From an uncultured bacterium (GTDB taxonomy: Bacteria; Bacteroidota; Bacteroidia; Bacteroidales; Bacteroidaceae): a stretch of 64,000 nt of DNA. The stretch lies in contig CAJMNM010000004.1 in NCBI GenBank assembly GCA_905214795.1, positions 62,001 to 126,000 on the forward strand. Reading direction: 5' to 3'. Below the pieces are notes generated by a model. That model was not told where the DNA came from. It made no database searches and worked only from the letters and a program-made list of their open reading frames with translations. Shown in pieces: positions 52,901-60,974 of this stretch (the first letter of the stretch is position 1; each line of letters opens with the position of its first letter). A program made the position numbers and the translations under genes.

Positions 52901-53099
52901 CTATCGGTGTTGCAACAGCCTGAGACACTGTAACCGCACTTGCTCCGGGATAAGAAGCACTAATTTTCACCACCGGAGGCGTGATTTGCGGATATTGGTC
53001 AATAGGAAGCATCATCAGACCGATGATACCTACTATAACTATCAATATAGAGATGACAACCGAGAAGACCGGTCTGTCAATAAAAAAACTTACTTTCAT
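49992..53099 (-). CDS. RND-family multidrug efflux pump (HAE1/AcrB type)
   Basis: Inner-membrane proton-driven trimeric pump of 1035 residues, the normal length. The N-terminus MKVSFFIDRPVFSVVISILI is typical, the TM4 proton-relay pair lies in VLAIGIVVDDAIVVVENVER, and two large periplasmic loops and twelve membrane helices can be recognised. The second half repeats the first (VMLIGLAAKNAILIVEFAKE in TM10, with the relay Lys). Its substrates are likely hydrophobic drugs, bile salts or dyes, by family. It lies 26 bp after the adaptor gene. Confidence 0.96.
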   Translation of the reverse strand: MKVSFFIDRPVFSVVISILIVIVGIIGLMMLPIDQYPQITPPVVKISASYPGASAVTVSQAVATPIEQELNGTPGMIYMESNSSNSGGFSATVTFDISADPDLAAVEIQNRIKLAESRLPAEVIQNGISVEKQAPSQLMTICLTSDDPKFDEIYLSNFATLNVIDLLRRIPGVGRISNVGGRYYAMQIWVDPAKLANFGLTIQDLQNALKDQNRESAAGVLGQQPVTGLDITIPITAQGRLSTAAQFEDIVLRANPDGSIIRLKDVARVSLEASSYNTESGINGGNAAVLGIYMLPGANAMEVAENVKKAMKDISRNFPEGLEYNIPFDMTTYISESIHEVYKTLFEALVLVIIVVFLSLQNWRATLIPVVAVPISLIGTFGFMLIFGFSLNMLTLLGLVLAIGIVVDDAIVVVENVERIMEEEKLSPYEATKKAMEGLVGAIIATSLVLAAVFVPVSFLAGITGQLYRQFTITIVVSVLLSTIVALTLSPVMCSLILKPENPDKPKNKLFTRINHWLNVGNGKYIAVIRNMVKHPRRVIIGFGMVIVFIFVFHKVIPTSFLPIEDQGYFTVELELPESATLERTRAVTDRAVAYLIKHPAVAYVQNVTGSSPRVGTSQSRSQLTVILKEWTERDNTTIDRIMDEVRTEMKEYPECKVYLSTPPVIPGLGTAGGFEMQLEARGEATFDDLVRATDTLMYYASQREEIAGLSSSLQAEIPQLYFDVDRDKVKLSGVPMADVFSTMKAYTGSVYVNDFNMFNRIYRVYIQAEAPYREHRDNIGLYFVKGSNGDMIPLTALGTTNYTTGPGSIKRFNMFNSAVIRGTAANGASSGQVMEILEQIAREKLPDNIGVEWSGLSYQEKKAGGQTGIILSLVFLFVFLFLAALYESWSIPVAVLISLPVAVLGAYAGVAACGLENDTYFQIGLVMLIGLAAKNAILIVEFAKEEVDKGRDIVEAAVHASKLRFRPILMTSLAFILGMLPMVLATGPGSASRQAIGTGVFFGMLVAVTIGILLVPFFFVLIYKAKNKLNTKRA

Positions 53100-53125
53100 T
53101 TATAGGCGAAGTTTTAAGCTCGTTA

Positions 53126-54307
53126 TTAATCCTTTTTCTCTCTGTTATCTGTAGACAAGCGTACCTTCATACCGGGAGTCAACTTATTGAACCCTTCGGA
53201 TACAATCATTTCTCCGGGTGCCAGTCCTCGTTCCACAACTACATCATTCTGGAACTCAGGTCCCAACTCTATAAAACGTTTCTCTGCTACCGCATCTCGA
53301 CGCACAACGAAGATATAGGCACCGCCTTTCTCTATAATTAATGCTTTCTGAGGCACCACCGTAGCATTCTCACGCACATCCAAAAGAACTTTAACCTTGG
53401 TAAACTGCCCGGGCAATAAAACGTGATCGGGATTAGGTAGTTCGGCACGTACCTGAAAAGTACCAGTCTTCGGATTCACCTGCGGCGAAGCAAAATCAAC
53501 CAAGCCTTTATATTTGTATACACTGTTATCGGGCAAAGTCACCGTCACCGTAGGTTGCCATGAACGGTTAACATCTGTCTGTCCGAACGTCACATTACGT
53601 TCCTTACTCTTCAGATAGTCCAAGGCCGTCATACTAAAATCAACCTGCACTGTATCGCTTTTCACAATTGTTGCCAACAAAGATTTACCGCTACTTCCAA
53701 CAAGCGTACCCAAATCAACTAGACGTTCGCTGATATATCCCGATATTGGTGAACGGACAATTGTATATCCCAATTCCTGTTCAGCCTGTTCCAAGTCAGC
53801 CTTACTCATACCAACACTCGCCACAGCCGTTTCGTATGCGGCCACAGCATTATCCAAATCCAAACGACTGGCCGCATTCTGTTCATACAACGGACGGATA
53901 CGGTCAAGGTCTCGCTTTGCCTTTCTGGCCTGTGCCTCATCTTTTTTTAATTGTGCACGCGCCTTATCTGCTTTTGCACGGTATTGATCTTGATTGATAA
54001 CAAACAGCACCTGATTGCGACGGACATATGTTCCTTCCTCAAACAACATTTGTTCCAAAAAGCCTTCAACACGGGCACGCACCTCTACAAACTGTTGTGC
54101 ACCTATACGTCCGACATAATCACCATAAATCTCGACGTCTTTTTGCTGAACCGGTTCTGCAGATACAATCGGAATCTCCGGTTTCGGGTCGGGTCGGTTA
54201 GAAACCACAAAATAAATTAATACAACCAATACAATCAGCGCAATTACAATTGCCAACTGTTTTCTTTGAAATTTAAATTCTTTCGGAGTTAAGAATCGAC
54301 TCTTCAT
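53126..54307 (-). CDS. Periplasmic adaptor of the RND efflux pump (AcrA-like)
   Basis: Membrane fusion protein of 393 residues. Unlike AcrA it has no lipobox; an N-terminal helix (about 18-39, LAIVIALIVLVVLIYFVVSN) anchors it instead. Next come a lipoyl domain (VEVRARVEGFLEQMLFEEGT), a Lys/Ala/Arg-rich helical hairpin (about 105-165) and a beta-barrel region. The C-terminal end has RGLAPGEMIVSEGFNKLTPGM. It is the first gene of the operon, with a long leader and a TATCTTTG promoter upstream. Confidence 0.94.
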   Translation of the reverse strand: MKSRFLTPKEFKFQRKQLAIVIALIVLVVLIYFVVSNRPDPKPEIPIVSAEPVQQKDVEIYGDYVGRIGAQQFVEVRARVEGFLEQMLFEEGTYVRRNQVLFVINQDQYRAKADKARAQLKKDEAQARKAKRDLDRIRPLYEQNAASRLDLDNAVAAYETAVASVGMSKADLEQAEQELGYTIVRSPISGYISERLVDLGTLVGSSGKSLLATIVKSDTVQVDFSMTALDYLKSKERNVTFGQTDVNRSWQPTVTVTLPDNSVYKYKGLVDFASPQVNPKTGTFQVRAELPNPDHVLLPGQFTKVKVLLDVRENATVVPQKALIIEKGGAYIFVVRRDAVAEKRFIELGPEFQNDVVVERGLAPGEMIVSEGFNKLTPGMKVRLSTDNREKKD

Positions 54308-54563
54308 AAAAATTAAGTTAGAAATACTTAGTTAAAATGCCCCACAGTAAAATATCTACCAAATACTGTGCCATGCTTTGAATATAAATACAGAACTCTA
54401 ATAATCAGAACATTAAAGCAGAATATTGTTTCATTAAATGTAGAATAATGTGGAAGTACTCAACACTACTGTAGAATAAATCTACAACTCCACACCCAAT
54501 CATCTCATTATAGACCATACAAAAATTCAACTGCTTTTTTCTTTTAAAACAGCTGCAAAGATA
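54308..54563 (-). promoter_or_regulatory. Promoter and structured leader of the RND efflux operon
   Basis: The minus strand carries TATCTTTG (54556-54563), so the leader would be about 240 nt. Within it, several GTAGA/TCTAC and GTGGA/TCCAC inverted repeats (about 54436-54500) could form hairpins. Read on the minus strand they begin GTGTGGAGTTGTAGATTTAT. No regulator gene is adjacent, so control may be by RNA structure or a distant regulator. Confidence 0.4.
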
Positions 54564-54769
54564 CGAAAAATCAATAATATAGCAGAACAGACTAGTGCCC
54601 TTAAAACATTCTGCATTTCTATACAACCAGTTTGAGGAACAGATTTTGTAGATTTATAATATTATATTAACTAAGAATTAAAAAGGCATGAAACATTATC
54701 GCAAACGACATATTTTGTTTTTATGAATTTATTATATATTTTTAGAAACCAATACTAAAATTGACTGCT

Positions 54770-54976
54770 ATGAAAATAAGGACACTACTTATACCCTTGC
54801 TCTTTTCTTTCTGTTTATGCAGTACTTCGTGTGTAGTAACGCATCCTGGTCACAAACCACCTTATAAGGAAATACCGCCCAGGCACGCCAAGAAAAGACA
54901 CAAAAAGAAACCTAAAAAGCCAAAACCTCATCAACCGCTTCCTCCAAAACCGGGAAAAGATTATTATTACCATTAA
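54770..54976 (+). CDS. Small His/Lys/Pro-rich lipoprotein
   Basis: A 68-residue lipoprotein from the ATG at 54770 (54761 is an upstream alternative). The leader ends in CSTSC (Cys21). The mature part is a low-complexity chain of Pro, Lys, His and Tyr (for example PPRHAKKRHKKKPKKPKPHQ, ending YYYH). Such composition suggests cell-wall spanning or metal binding, but nothing specific can be said. It is convergent with the next lipoprotein gene and shares a terminator. Confidence 0.65.
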   Translation: MKIRTLLIPLLFSFCLCSTSCVVTHPGHKPPYKEIPPRHAKKRHKKKPKKPKPHQPLPPKPGKDYYYH

Positions 54977-55009
54977 ATATATGGTAAGGAGATTAATCTA
55001 CATAGAAAT

Positions 55010-55067
55010 ATATAAATAGTGGTCTGCCACCGGAAAAATGACATCTGTAACAGACCACTACTTATAT
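55010..55067. terminator. Bidirectional terminator between two lipoprotein genes
   Basis: Arms ATAAATAGTGGTCTG (about 55012-55026) and CAGACCACTACTTAT (about 55051-55065) pair over 14 of 15 positions. A second, overlapping inverted repeat, AAATGACATCTGTA (55036-55049) with TACAGATGTCATTT (55091-55104), is perfect and would compete with it. Confidence 0.65.
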
Positions 55068-55084
55068 TTAAACCAGAAGCATTT

Positions 55085-55465
55085 TTACTCTACAGATGTC
55101 ATTTCAATTTCAACAATAGTATCCTCCCATTTAAACATACGGGCTGTACCGAAATCTACTATAAAACCGGGCCAGAAAAGAATATTCCATAACGTGGAAG
55201 CATTAAAACTTGTTTCGAGCATGAACGGCACAGGTTTACAACCTTCCCTTTTAGCTATTAATTGTTTATCATCACGCCTTTTCCTGATATAAGTTGTCAC
55301 CGTATTGTCTTTTCTGACCTCAGCTATCTTAGTATTTGTAAGCGCATCATAGATCTTTGTACCATCAGGCGCCATAAATGTCACCGCTTGTTTTGAACCT
55401 GTAAAAACTGTACAACATGATGCCAACAACATACATGTAAGCAGTAATAATAATCCCTGTTTCAT
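55085..55465 (-). CDS. Small lipoprotein of unknown function
   Basis: A protein of 126 residues with the lipobox LLASC (Cys17). The mature part has a PEGA-like beta segment (VTFMAPDGTKIYDALTNTKI) and later a hydrophobic stretch TLWNILFWPGFIVDFGTARMF, which resembles the C-terminal hydrophobic motif of small Bacteroidetes lipoproteins with a WNxxxWPG-type signature. Its role is unknown; an envelope location is likely. A TAATTTTG element lies at 55496-55503 (minus strand). The first ATG at 55468 is an alternative start. Confidence 0.78.
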   Translation of the reverse strand: MKQGLLLLLTCMLLASCCTVFTGSKQAVTFMAPDGTKIYDALTNTKIAEVRKDNTVTTYIRKRRDDKQLIAKREGCKPVPFMLETSFNASTLWNILFWPGFIVDFGTARMFKWEDTIVEIEMTSVE

Positions 55466-55687
55466 CATTCCTTAATTTTACTCATTTGACAACCGCAAAA
55501 TTAAAAGAAGGCCCTCGAAAAACAGTTAGAAGGAGATGTACATCAATTCTTGACAAGTCTCACATAATCAGCGTGATATTAAATAACACGATGTACATCT
55601 CCATCATTACGTGATACAACATGATTACTGCCTGTTGATAACAAGCAGACATATAACCAAATAGAAACAAAATCGGGCATAACAAGA
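55466..55687. other. Intergenic region without recognisable genes
   Basis: This stretch holds the lipoprotein promoter (55496-55503) and AT-rich sequence. No further gene is seen before the terminator at 55688. Confidence 0.5.
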
Positions 55688-55732
55688 ACAACACCTGGTA
55701 ACTATTGATATTATAATAGTTACCAGGTGTTG
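55688..55732 (-). terminator. Strong terminator of the DPP7 operon
   Basis: A perfect 19-bp stem: ACAACACCTGGTAACTATT (55688-55706) with AATAGTTACCAGGTGTTGT (55714-55732), around a 7-nt loop. On the minus strand it is followed by TCTTGTT. It lies about 58 bp beyond the peptidase stop codon. Confidence 0.85.
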
Positions 55733-55789
55733 TTTATCAGTATATCCTATGCCATTCGCGGCTATCGGACACCTTTATTCATAACGTTT

Positions 55790-58039
55790 TTATTGTGGAT
55801 TAATTTCCTTAATTAGACGGTCGCAATGTCCCCAACGGTCTATAATATAAAGTACGAAACGGATATCTACACCAATACAACGGGTCAGTTCTTGAGTGAA
55901 ACTAATGTCATTACTCATTGCATCCCAATTGCCGTCAAATGCCAAACCAATGAGTTCTCCATTGCCATTAAACATCGGACTGCCAGAGTTTCCACCGGTA
56001 ATATCATTGTTCGTTAAGAAACAAAGCTGCATTTCGCCGCTATTTTTATCTTTATACGGACCAAAATCACCAGCTTTAAACAACTCTGCGATAGAAGGTT
56101 CAACCTTATATTCATCATTTTTGTCACCTTGCGCTATTTTATCAAGCAGACTGGGCATCGTTGTAAAATAGTTCTGATGTCCACTCATACCGGTATAATC
56201 ATTAACAAAACCGTAACTTAAACGCATTGTTGAATTGGCATCAGAATAATGAGGCCTGTCAAATTCCATCTCTACAACAGCCTGGCACAACAAACGTTCG
56301 TTGGCCGCAATGGTCAGATTAGCTGTACGGCAAGTGGTCTGCAAACTGTCTATTGTAGCCATTACCGCTCTCATGCAACCAAAAGCCATGTCGGCATCCA
56401 TCTGATCGGCCGTAAGTTCCTTCTGCAAACAGTTGGTATCCGTCAATAACGTCTGCCCGTACAAAGCATCTACATAAGCTTTTACATTTCCTTTATAATC
56501 TTTCTCGATAGTCTTATAAAAGGCCGGCAATGATGTGCTGCTTACCTGTTTGGCACAGTTATCAATCATGGCTATCATAGTTTCACGGTCAACCTGCTCG
56601 TTCCAGTCCTTATACTGCTGACGGATACGGTCTTTCCATAAAGCCTTGGCATTAGGATCGGCATTCTGAACCATACTCTTATAATAGCGGGCAATCTTGA
56701 TGATTTCAGGCCCGTTCAGGAAAGACTCGTTAAGGAAACAAACATCATGGTTAGCGCCACGACGATCACCATATGCTTTCTCAAGTTGGGGTAACATGTC
56801 GCCAAAACGTTTCTGACGGTCTTTAGACTGCTGCAACCATTCAGCAATACGACGTTCCTTATCCTGTTTCTGCTCTACGACTTTCAGCTCCTTAAGTGCT
56901 TTATTCATACCGATACTGTTCTTCCAGTAATTGGCACTCTGAGCGTATTTAGCAGAATATTGCAAATTGATTACCGGATCGGCATTCATCCATTTTTTCC
57001 ATACCCCCTGTTTTACACCACGCACGTTAATACGGGAAGCATTGGTATTGTCCATACGTTCCTTTATACCAAAGGAAGACAAATAGCGATTAGTACTGCC
57101 CGGATAACCGATAGTCATACAATAATCGCCTTTCTGATATCCTTGCAAAGACACCTTAGCATAATTCTCTGCTTTCATCGGCACATTGTCTTTGCTGTAT
57201 GCTGCCGGCTGGTTATTCTTATCGGTATAGATACGGAATACGCTGAAATCGCAGGTCTGGCGAGGCCACATCCAGTTATCCGTCTCACCACCAAATTTAC
57301 CCAAACTTCTAGGCGGTGCAAAAACCAGACGAATATCATCATACTCTTTATAAACATTGACATAGTAAGCATTGCCACTGTAATAGGTAGACACGTAACA
57401 AACACAGCCCGGATATTTTTTTGTGTATTCTTCCTCAATCTCAACACATACAGCGTCAATATGCTTTCTTTTCAATTCTTCCTGCTCGGCACTGGTAAGA
57501 TTTTTCAGATTCTTGCCTGCCTTACGGTAAGCCTTTTTAAGTTTCTTGTTAACTGCAGCTGTAACATCATCTGTACGCTGAAGAATACGCACAAATAAAC
57601 CCTCAGCAGGAATCTCCTCTGCATAAGACTGTGCGGCAAAACCGTTTTTCAGGATGTCATTCTCAGGTGTAGCAATGGCCTGGATGCTATTGAAACCGCA
57701 GTGATGATTTGTCATCACCAATCCATTCTCTGAAACGATGACGCCGGAACAAAAATCACCGAAATCTACAACCGCATCTTTCAGGGAATTTCCTTTGGGG
57801 TTATACAACTCTTCCCGTGTCATTTTCAATCCAAGACCTTTCATAATTTCCATGTCTTTATTGGTGAGATGATTCATCATCCACATACCTTCGTCTGCCA
57901 AGGAAATGCTTAGTCCGCTAAACAAACCGACAGCCGCAAGAATACATCTCCCGGCAATAAATCGGAAATGTTTTGTTCTACGACTATTATCCGGAGTATT
58001 GGATATCAGTCGGTTAAATAAAAAATCTAAGTTACTCAT
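55790..58039 (-). CDS. S46-family dipeptidyl-peptidase, DPP7-like
   Basis: Exported serine peptidase releasing N-terminal dipeptides, 749 residues. A basic N-terminal extension precedes a hydrophobic signal segment (about 29-48). The catalytic His lies in TNHHCG (about 112-113), the Asp in the segment after TDNWMWPRQTCDFS, and Ser685 in GGNSGSP. Gly703, 18 residues after the Ser (AFDGNW), matches the Gly that in DPP7 allows hydrophobic P1 residues; DPP11 has Arg there and cleaves after Asp or Glu. It is the last gene of the SpmAB-like/flippase/DUF389 operon and overlaps the DUF389 gene by 1 bp. Confidence 0.93.
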   Translation of the reverse strand: MSNLDFLFNRLISNTPDNSRRTKHFRFIAGRCILAAVGLFSGLSISLADEGMWMMNHLTNKDMEIMKGLGLKMTREELYNPKGNSLKDAVVDFGDFCSGVIVSENGLVMTNHHCGFNSIQAIATPENDILKNGFAAQSYAEEIPAEGLFVRILQRTDDVTAAVNKKLKKAYRKAGKNLKNLTSAEQEELKRKHIDAVCVEIEEEYTKKYPGCVCYVSTYYSGNAYYVNVYKEYDDIRLVFAPPRSLGKFGGETDNWMWPRQTCDFSVFRIYTDKNNQPAAYSKDNVPMKAENYAKVSLQGYQKGDYCMTIGYPGSTNRYLSSFGIKERMDNTNASRINVRGVKQGVWKKWMNADPVINLQYSAKYAQSANYWKNSIGMNKALKELKVVEQKQDKERRIAEWLQQSKDRQKRFGDMLPQLEKAYGDRRGANHDVCFLNESFLNGPEIIKIARYYKSMVQNADPNAKALWKDRIRQQYKDWNEQVDRETMIAMIDNCAKQVSSTSLPAFYKTIEKDYKGNVKAYVDALYGQTLLTDTNCLQKELTADQMDADMAFGCMRAVMATIDSLQTTCRTANLTIAANERLLCQAVVEMEFDRPHYSDANSTMRLSYGFVNDYTGMSGHQNYFTTMPSLLDKIAQGDKNDEYKVEPSIAELFKAGDFGPYKDKNSGEMQLCFLTNNDITGGNSGSPMFNGNGELIGLAFDGNWDAMSNDISFTQELTRCIGVDIRFVLYIIDRWGHCDRLIKEINPQ

Positions 58040-59451
58040 TATTTTTTAGTTTTTGATTGTGGTTCAACAATAGAGGTCAACATAACAAGTTTAGTAGTAT
58101 TCAACCTGGCCGATAACCAGTTTTCCATGCGTTTACGGCTGTCAGCACTTATCTTCTTAGTTAGTGTCAGATGGACCAACATAACAGAATCAGGTTTACC
58201 ACTGTCTGAAACGGCCAACGACTGAGTTTGAGCAATAGAAATGCGGGATGCCTCTGGAAAGAGTGCTTTCATCTCCTTGCTGACAGACTGTGCCTTTCCT
58301 TCTATATTCTTATAAGGTGCCAATTCCTTCTCGAGCAAAGCAACCCGTTGCTGCTCACTGGCCAATAATTTAGCGTTTCTGTCGGCCTGTTTTAATGTAG
58401 GATCAACCAATAAAGTTTTCAATTCATTAGCATCCAGGTTTTTGGAGCCCTGAACAATATTCAGCTTGACATCGCTCAATCCAAAACGAGACAACTGACC
58501 ACGCGCTCTCGCAATATCACGGTCAAGAATCTCCTCACCAATTGTAACTATTCTCACTTCCTTATTGCGATAGTTCACTTCTTTTGCAATGACCTGTGTT
58601 TGGTCACTGGTAATGACCTGCGCAATAAAATCATTTACTTTTTTAGAGAAAATATTTTCCCTTACAAGCATATAGGTCAGGAGAGCAGCAGGTAACATTG
58701 TAAGCACCGCTATAGTAATAATCAAATTCTTAACTTTCTTTTCACGTTGCTTGTCAACAAAAACCTTTTTGTTGAAATCCATCACATTAACCCCGATAAA
58801 AGTAGCCATACTGATAAAAATGGAATTTATCAGATAAAGATAGAAAGCTCCGGCCGCATAAAGCCAGTTACCGGTTGCCAATCCGAATCCTGTTGTACAA
58901 AGTGGCGGCATTAAAGCTGTGGCAATAGCCACGCCTGGGATTACATTACCACCGCGCTGTCCGGTACTGCAAAGTGCAACAATACCGGCCATACCGCCAA
59001 AAAAGGCTATCAGAACATCATAAATAGTCGGGGACGTTCGTGCCAGCAATTCAGACTGAGCTTCGGCAATCGGTGTAATGGCAAAATAGAATGTAGCTGT
59101 CAATACACTGAACAACGTAGCAATCACAAAACTCCTGAATGCCCGTTTAAGCATCTCAAAATCATAAATCCCCACACTAAGCCCTATACCTACAATAGGC
59201 CCCATCAGTGGAGAAATAAGCATGGCGCCGATAATTACAGCCGCTGAGTTTGTATTCAATCCCAATGAGGCTACAAAAATGGCGAAAATCAAAATCCAAA
59301 GATTTGCCCCCTTAAAATCTATTCCGGCCTTTATCATGGCAATGGTTTCTTCCTCGGGCGCCTTATCTGCTTTCAGATTCAACAATCCATGAACCATTTG
59401 TCTGAAATGACTGTTGATTTTTTCCTTATTTTCCTCCATAGCGTTACTCAT
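58039..59451 (-). CDS. DUF389-family membrane protein
   Basis: A protein of 470 residues with the DUF389 (TIGR00341-type) membrane domain of about six helices, including the motif NSAAVIIGAMLISPLMGPIV. The C-terminal about 230 residues are soluble and carry a long helical region (about 345-390). The function of the family is unknown; a transport role is often suggested. It shares its stop codon region with the peptidase start and follows the flippase by 12 bp. Confidence 0.9.
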   Translation of the reverse strand: MSNAMEENKEKINSHFRQMVHGLLNLKADKAPEEETIAMIKAGIDFKGANLWILIFAIFVASLGLNTNSAAVIIGAMLISPLMGPIVGIGLSVGIYDFEMLKRAFRSFVIATLFSVLTATFYFAITPIAEAQSELLARTSPTIYDVLIAFFGGMAGIVALCSTGQRGGNVIPGVAIATALMPPLCTTGFGLATGNWLYAAGAFYLYLINSIFISMATFIGVNVMDFNKKVFVDKQREKKVKNLIITIAVLTMLPAALLTYMLVRENIFSKKVNDFIAQVITSDQTQVIAKEVNYRNKEVRIVTIGEEILDRDIARARGQLSRFGLSDVKLNIVQGSKNLDANELKTLLVDPTLKQADRNAKLLASEQQRVALLEKELAPYKNIEGKAQSVSKEMKALFPEASRISIAQTQSLAVSDSGKPDSVMLVHLTLTKKISADSRKRMENWLSARLNTTKLVMLTSIVEPQSKTKK

Positions 59452-59463
59452 TTAAAATAAAAA

Positions 59464-60963
59464 CTAATGTTTACGGAAATATTTACCAATAACCGGCAAA
59501 TTCTGTACCGGCAAATCATGTTTCAATATATGCCCTACAAAAAGCAATATCAGCACGGTATTAATTCCCAAGCGGGCCCATACAGACCAGTATTCCGGCA
59601 ACAAAGCCATAATAGCATAAAAAAGACCGGCAATCAAGACATAAGTACCAATACTTTTCATTGGATAATTTATCGGATTTTTTTTCTGCCCTACAATATA
59701 AGACAGAACCATAGAAGTTGCATATCCGGCAAAACCACCCCACGCACAAGCCATATAACTGTATTGTGGAATAAAAATAAGATTAACTGCAATTAATACA
59801 ATACATCCGGCTGCCGAGAACCAGGCTCCCCAGATTGTCTTGTCTATAAGTTTGTACCAGAACGAAAGATTAAAATAAATTCCCATCATGATTTCTGCAG
59901 CCATCACAATCGGAACTACCCGTAAGCCGTCCCAATAGTCTGGTGCAATAATACGTTTAAGAATATCAAGATAACCAATCACACACAAAAAAGCCAATAA
60001 AGTAAAAATGATGAAAAACTTCATGGCTGTAGCATAGGTTTCACCACTGTTCTTGTCTTTTGCCTTACCGAAGACAAAAGGCTCGTAGGCGTAACGGAAC
60101 GCCTGGGTTATCATCGCCATGATCATGGCAATCTTAACACATGCCCCGTATATACCCAATTCAACCTTTCCCGCTTCGGAATCTCCATAAACAATAGGAA
60201 ATATCATCTTGTCAACCGTCTGATTCAATATCCCGGCTATACCAAGAATCAATATAGGCCAACTGTATTGAAGCATACGTTTCATTAAAGATTTGTCCAA
60301 AACATATTTAAATCCTGTCAATTCAGGAATGAAAAAGAAAGTGATGGATGCTGTACAAACCAAATTCAAAGCAAAGGCATACCCTACTCCGAAATCGGCA
60401 TCATAAATCAGTGCTACCGTATCGGGATAACGTGTATAAAGCGCCGGAAGAACCACAAAATAAACAATATTAAGCGTGATGTTCAGAATAATAAAAAGCA
60501 ATTTCAAAGCCGCGAACTTAATGGGGCGTTTCTTATAACGTAACCACGCAAAAGGAATTGCCTGGAAAGCATCAATAGCAACACAAACAGCCATCATACC
60601 CACATATTCGGGATGTTCTGAATACCCCATGGCCGCCGATATGGGAGAGAGAAACACCAATACCAACAAAGCAAAAAATAAAGCTACGGAGCCAACCATA
60701 ATAAGAGTTGTACTGTAGACAGTCAACGGTTTTTCATTTTCCTTATTGGCAAAACGGAAAAATGTAGTTTCCATACCAAAAGTCAAAATAACCATAATGA
60801 GAGCAACATAGGCATAAATATTTGTAATCACACCATAACCTCCACTCGACGCAGCCAGTTTTGCCGTATAAAGAGGAACAAGCAGATAATTAAGGAATCT
60901 GCCAACAATACTACTCAATCCGTAAATAGCGGTATCTTTAACCACCGATTTCAGTTCTGCCAT
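59464..60963 (-). CDS. Wzx-like polysaccharide flippase (MOP superfamily)
   Basis: Integral membrane protein of 499 residues with about 14 helices, in the oligosaccharidyl-lipid flippase group. It begins LKSVVKDTAIYGLSSIVGRF, a common start for this family, and has the repeated inverted-topology helices. It would move lipid-linked glycans across the inner membrane. No glycosyltransferase or wzy-type gene is adjacent, so its glycan is unknown. It lies 11 bp after the SpmAB-like gene and 12 bp before the DUF389 gene. Confidence 0.9.
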   Translation of the reverse strand: MAELKSVVKDTAIYGLSSIVGRFLNYLLVPLYTAKLAASSGGYGVITNIYAYVALIMVILTFGMETTFFRFANKENEKPLTVYSTTLIMVGSVALFFALLVLVFLSPISAAMGYSEHPEYVGMMAVCVAIDAFQAIPFAWLRYKKRPIKFAALKLLFIILNITLNIVYFVVLPALYTRYPDTVALIYDADFGVGYAFALNLVCTASITFFFIPELTGFKYVLDKSLMKRMLQYSWPILILGIAGILNQTVDKMIFPIVYGDSEAGKVELGIYGACVKIAMIMAMITQAFRYAYEPFVFGKAKDKNSGETYATAMKFFIIFTLLAFLCVIGYLDILKRIIAPDYWDGLRVVPIVMAAEIMMGIYFNLSFWYKLIDKTIWGAWFSAAGCIVLIAVNLIFIPQYSYMACAWGGFAGYATSMVLSYIVGQKKNPINYPMKSIGTYVLIAGLFYAIMALLPEYWSVWARLGINTVLILLFVGHILKHDLPVQNLPVIGKYFRKH

Positions 60964-60974
60964 ATTTTCTTAAC

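Noticed and set aside
54405..54626. A 73-codon minus-strand frame over the RND leader.
   Set aside because: It overlaps the predicted promoter and has no family features.
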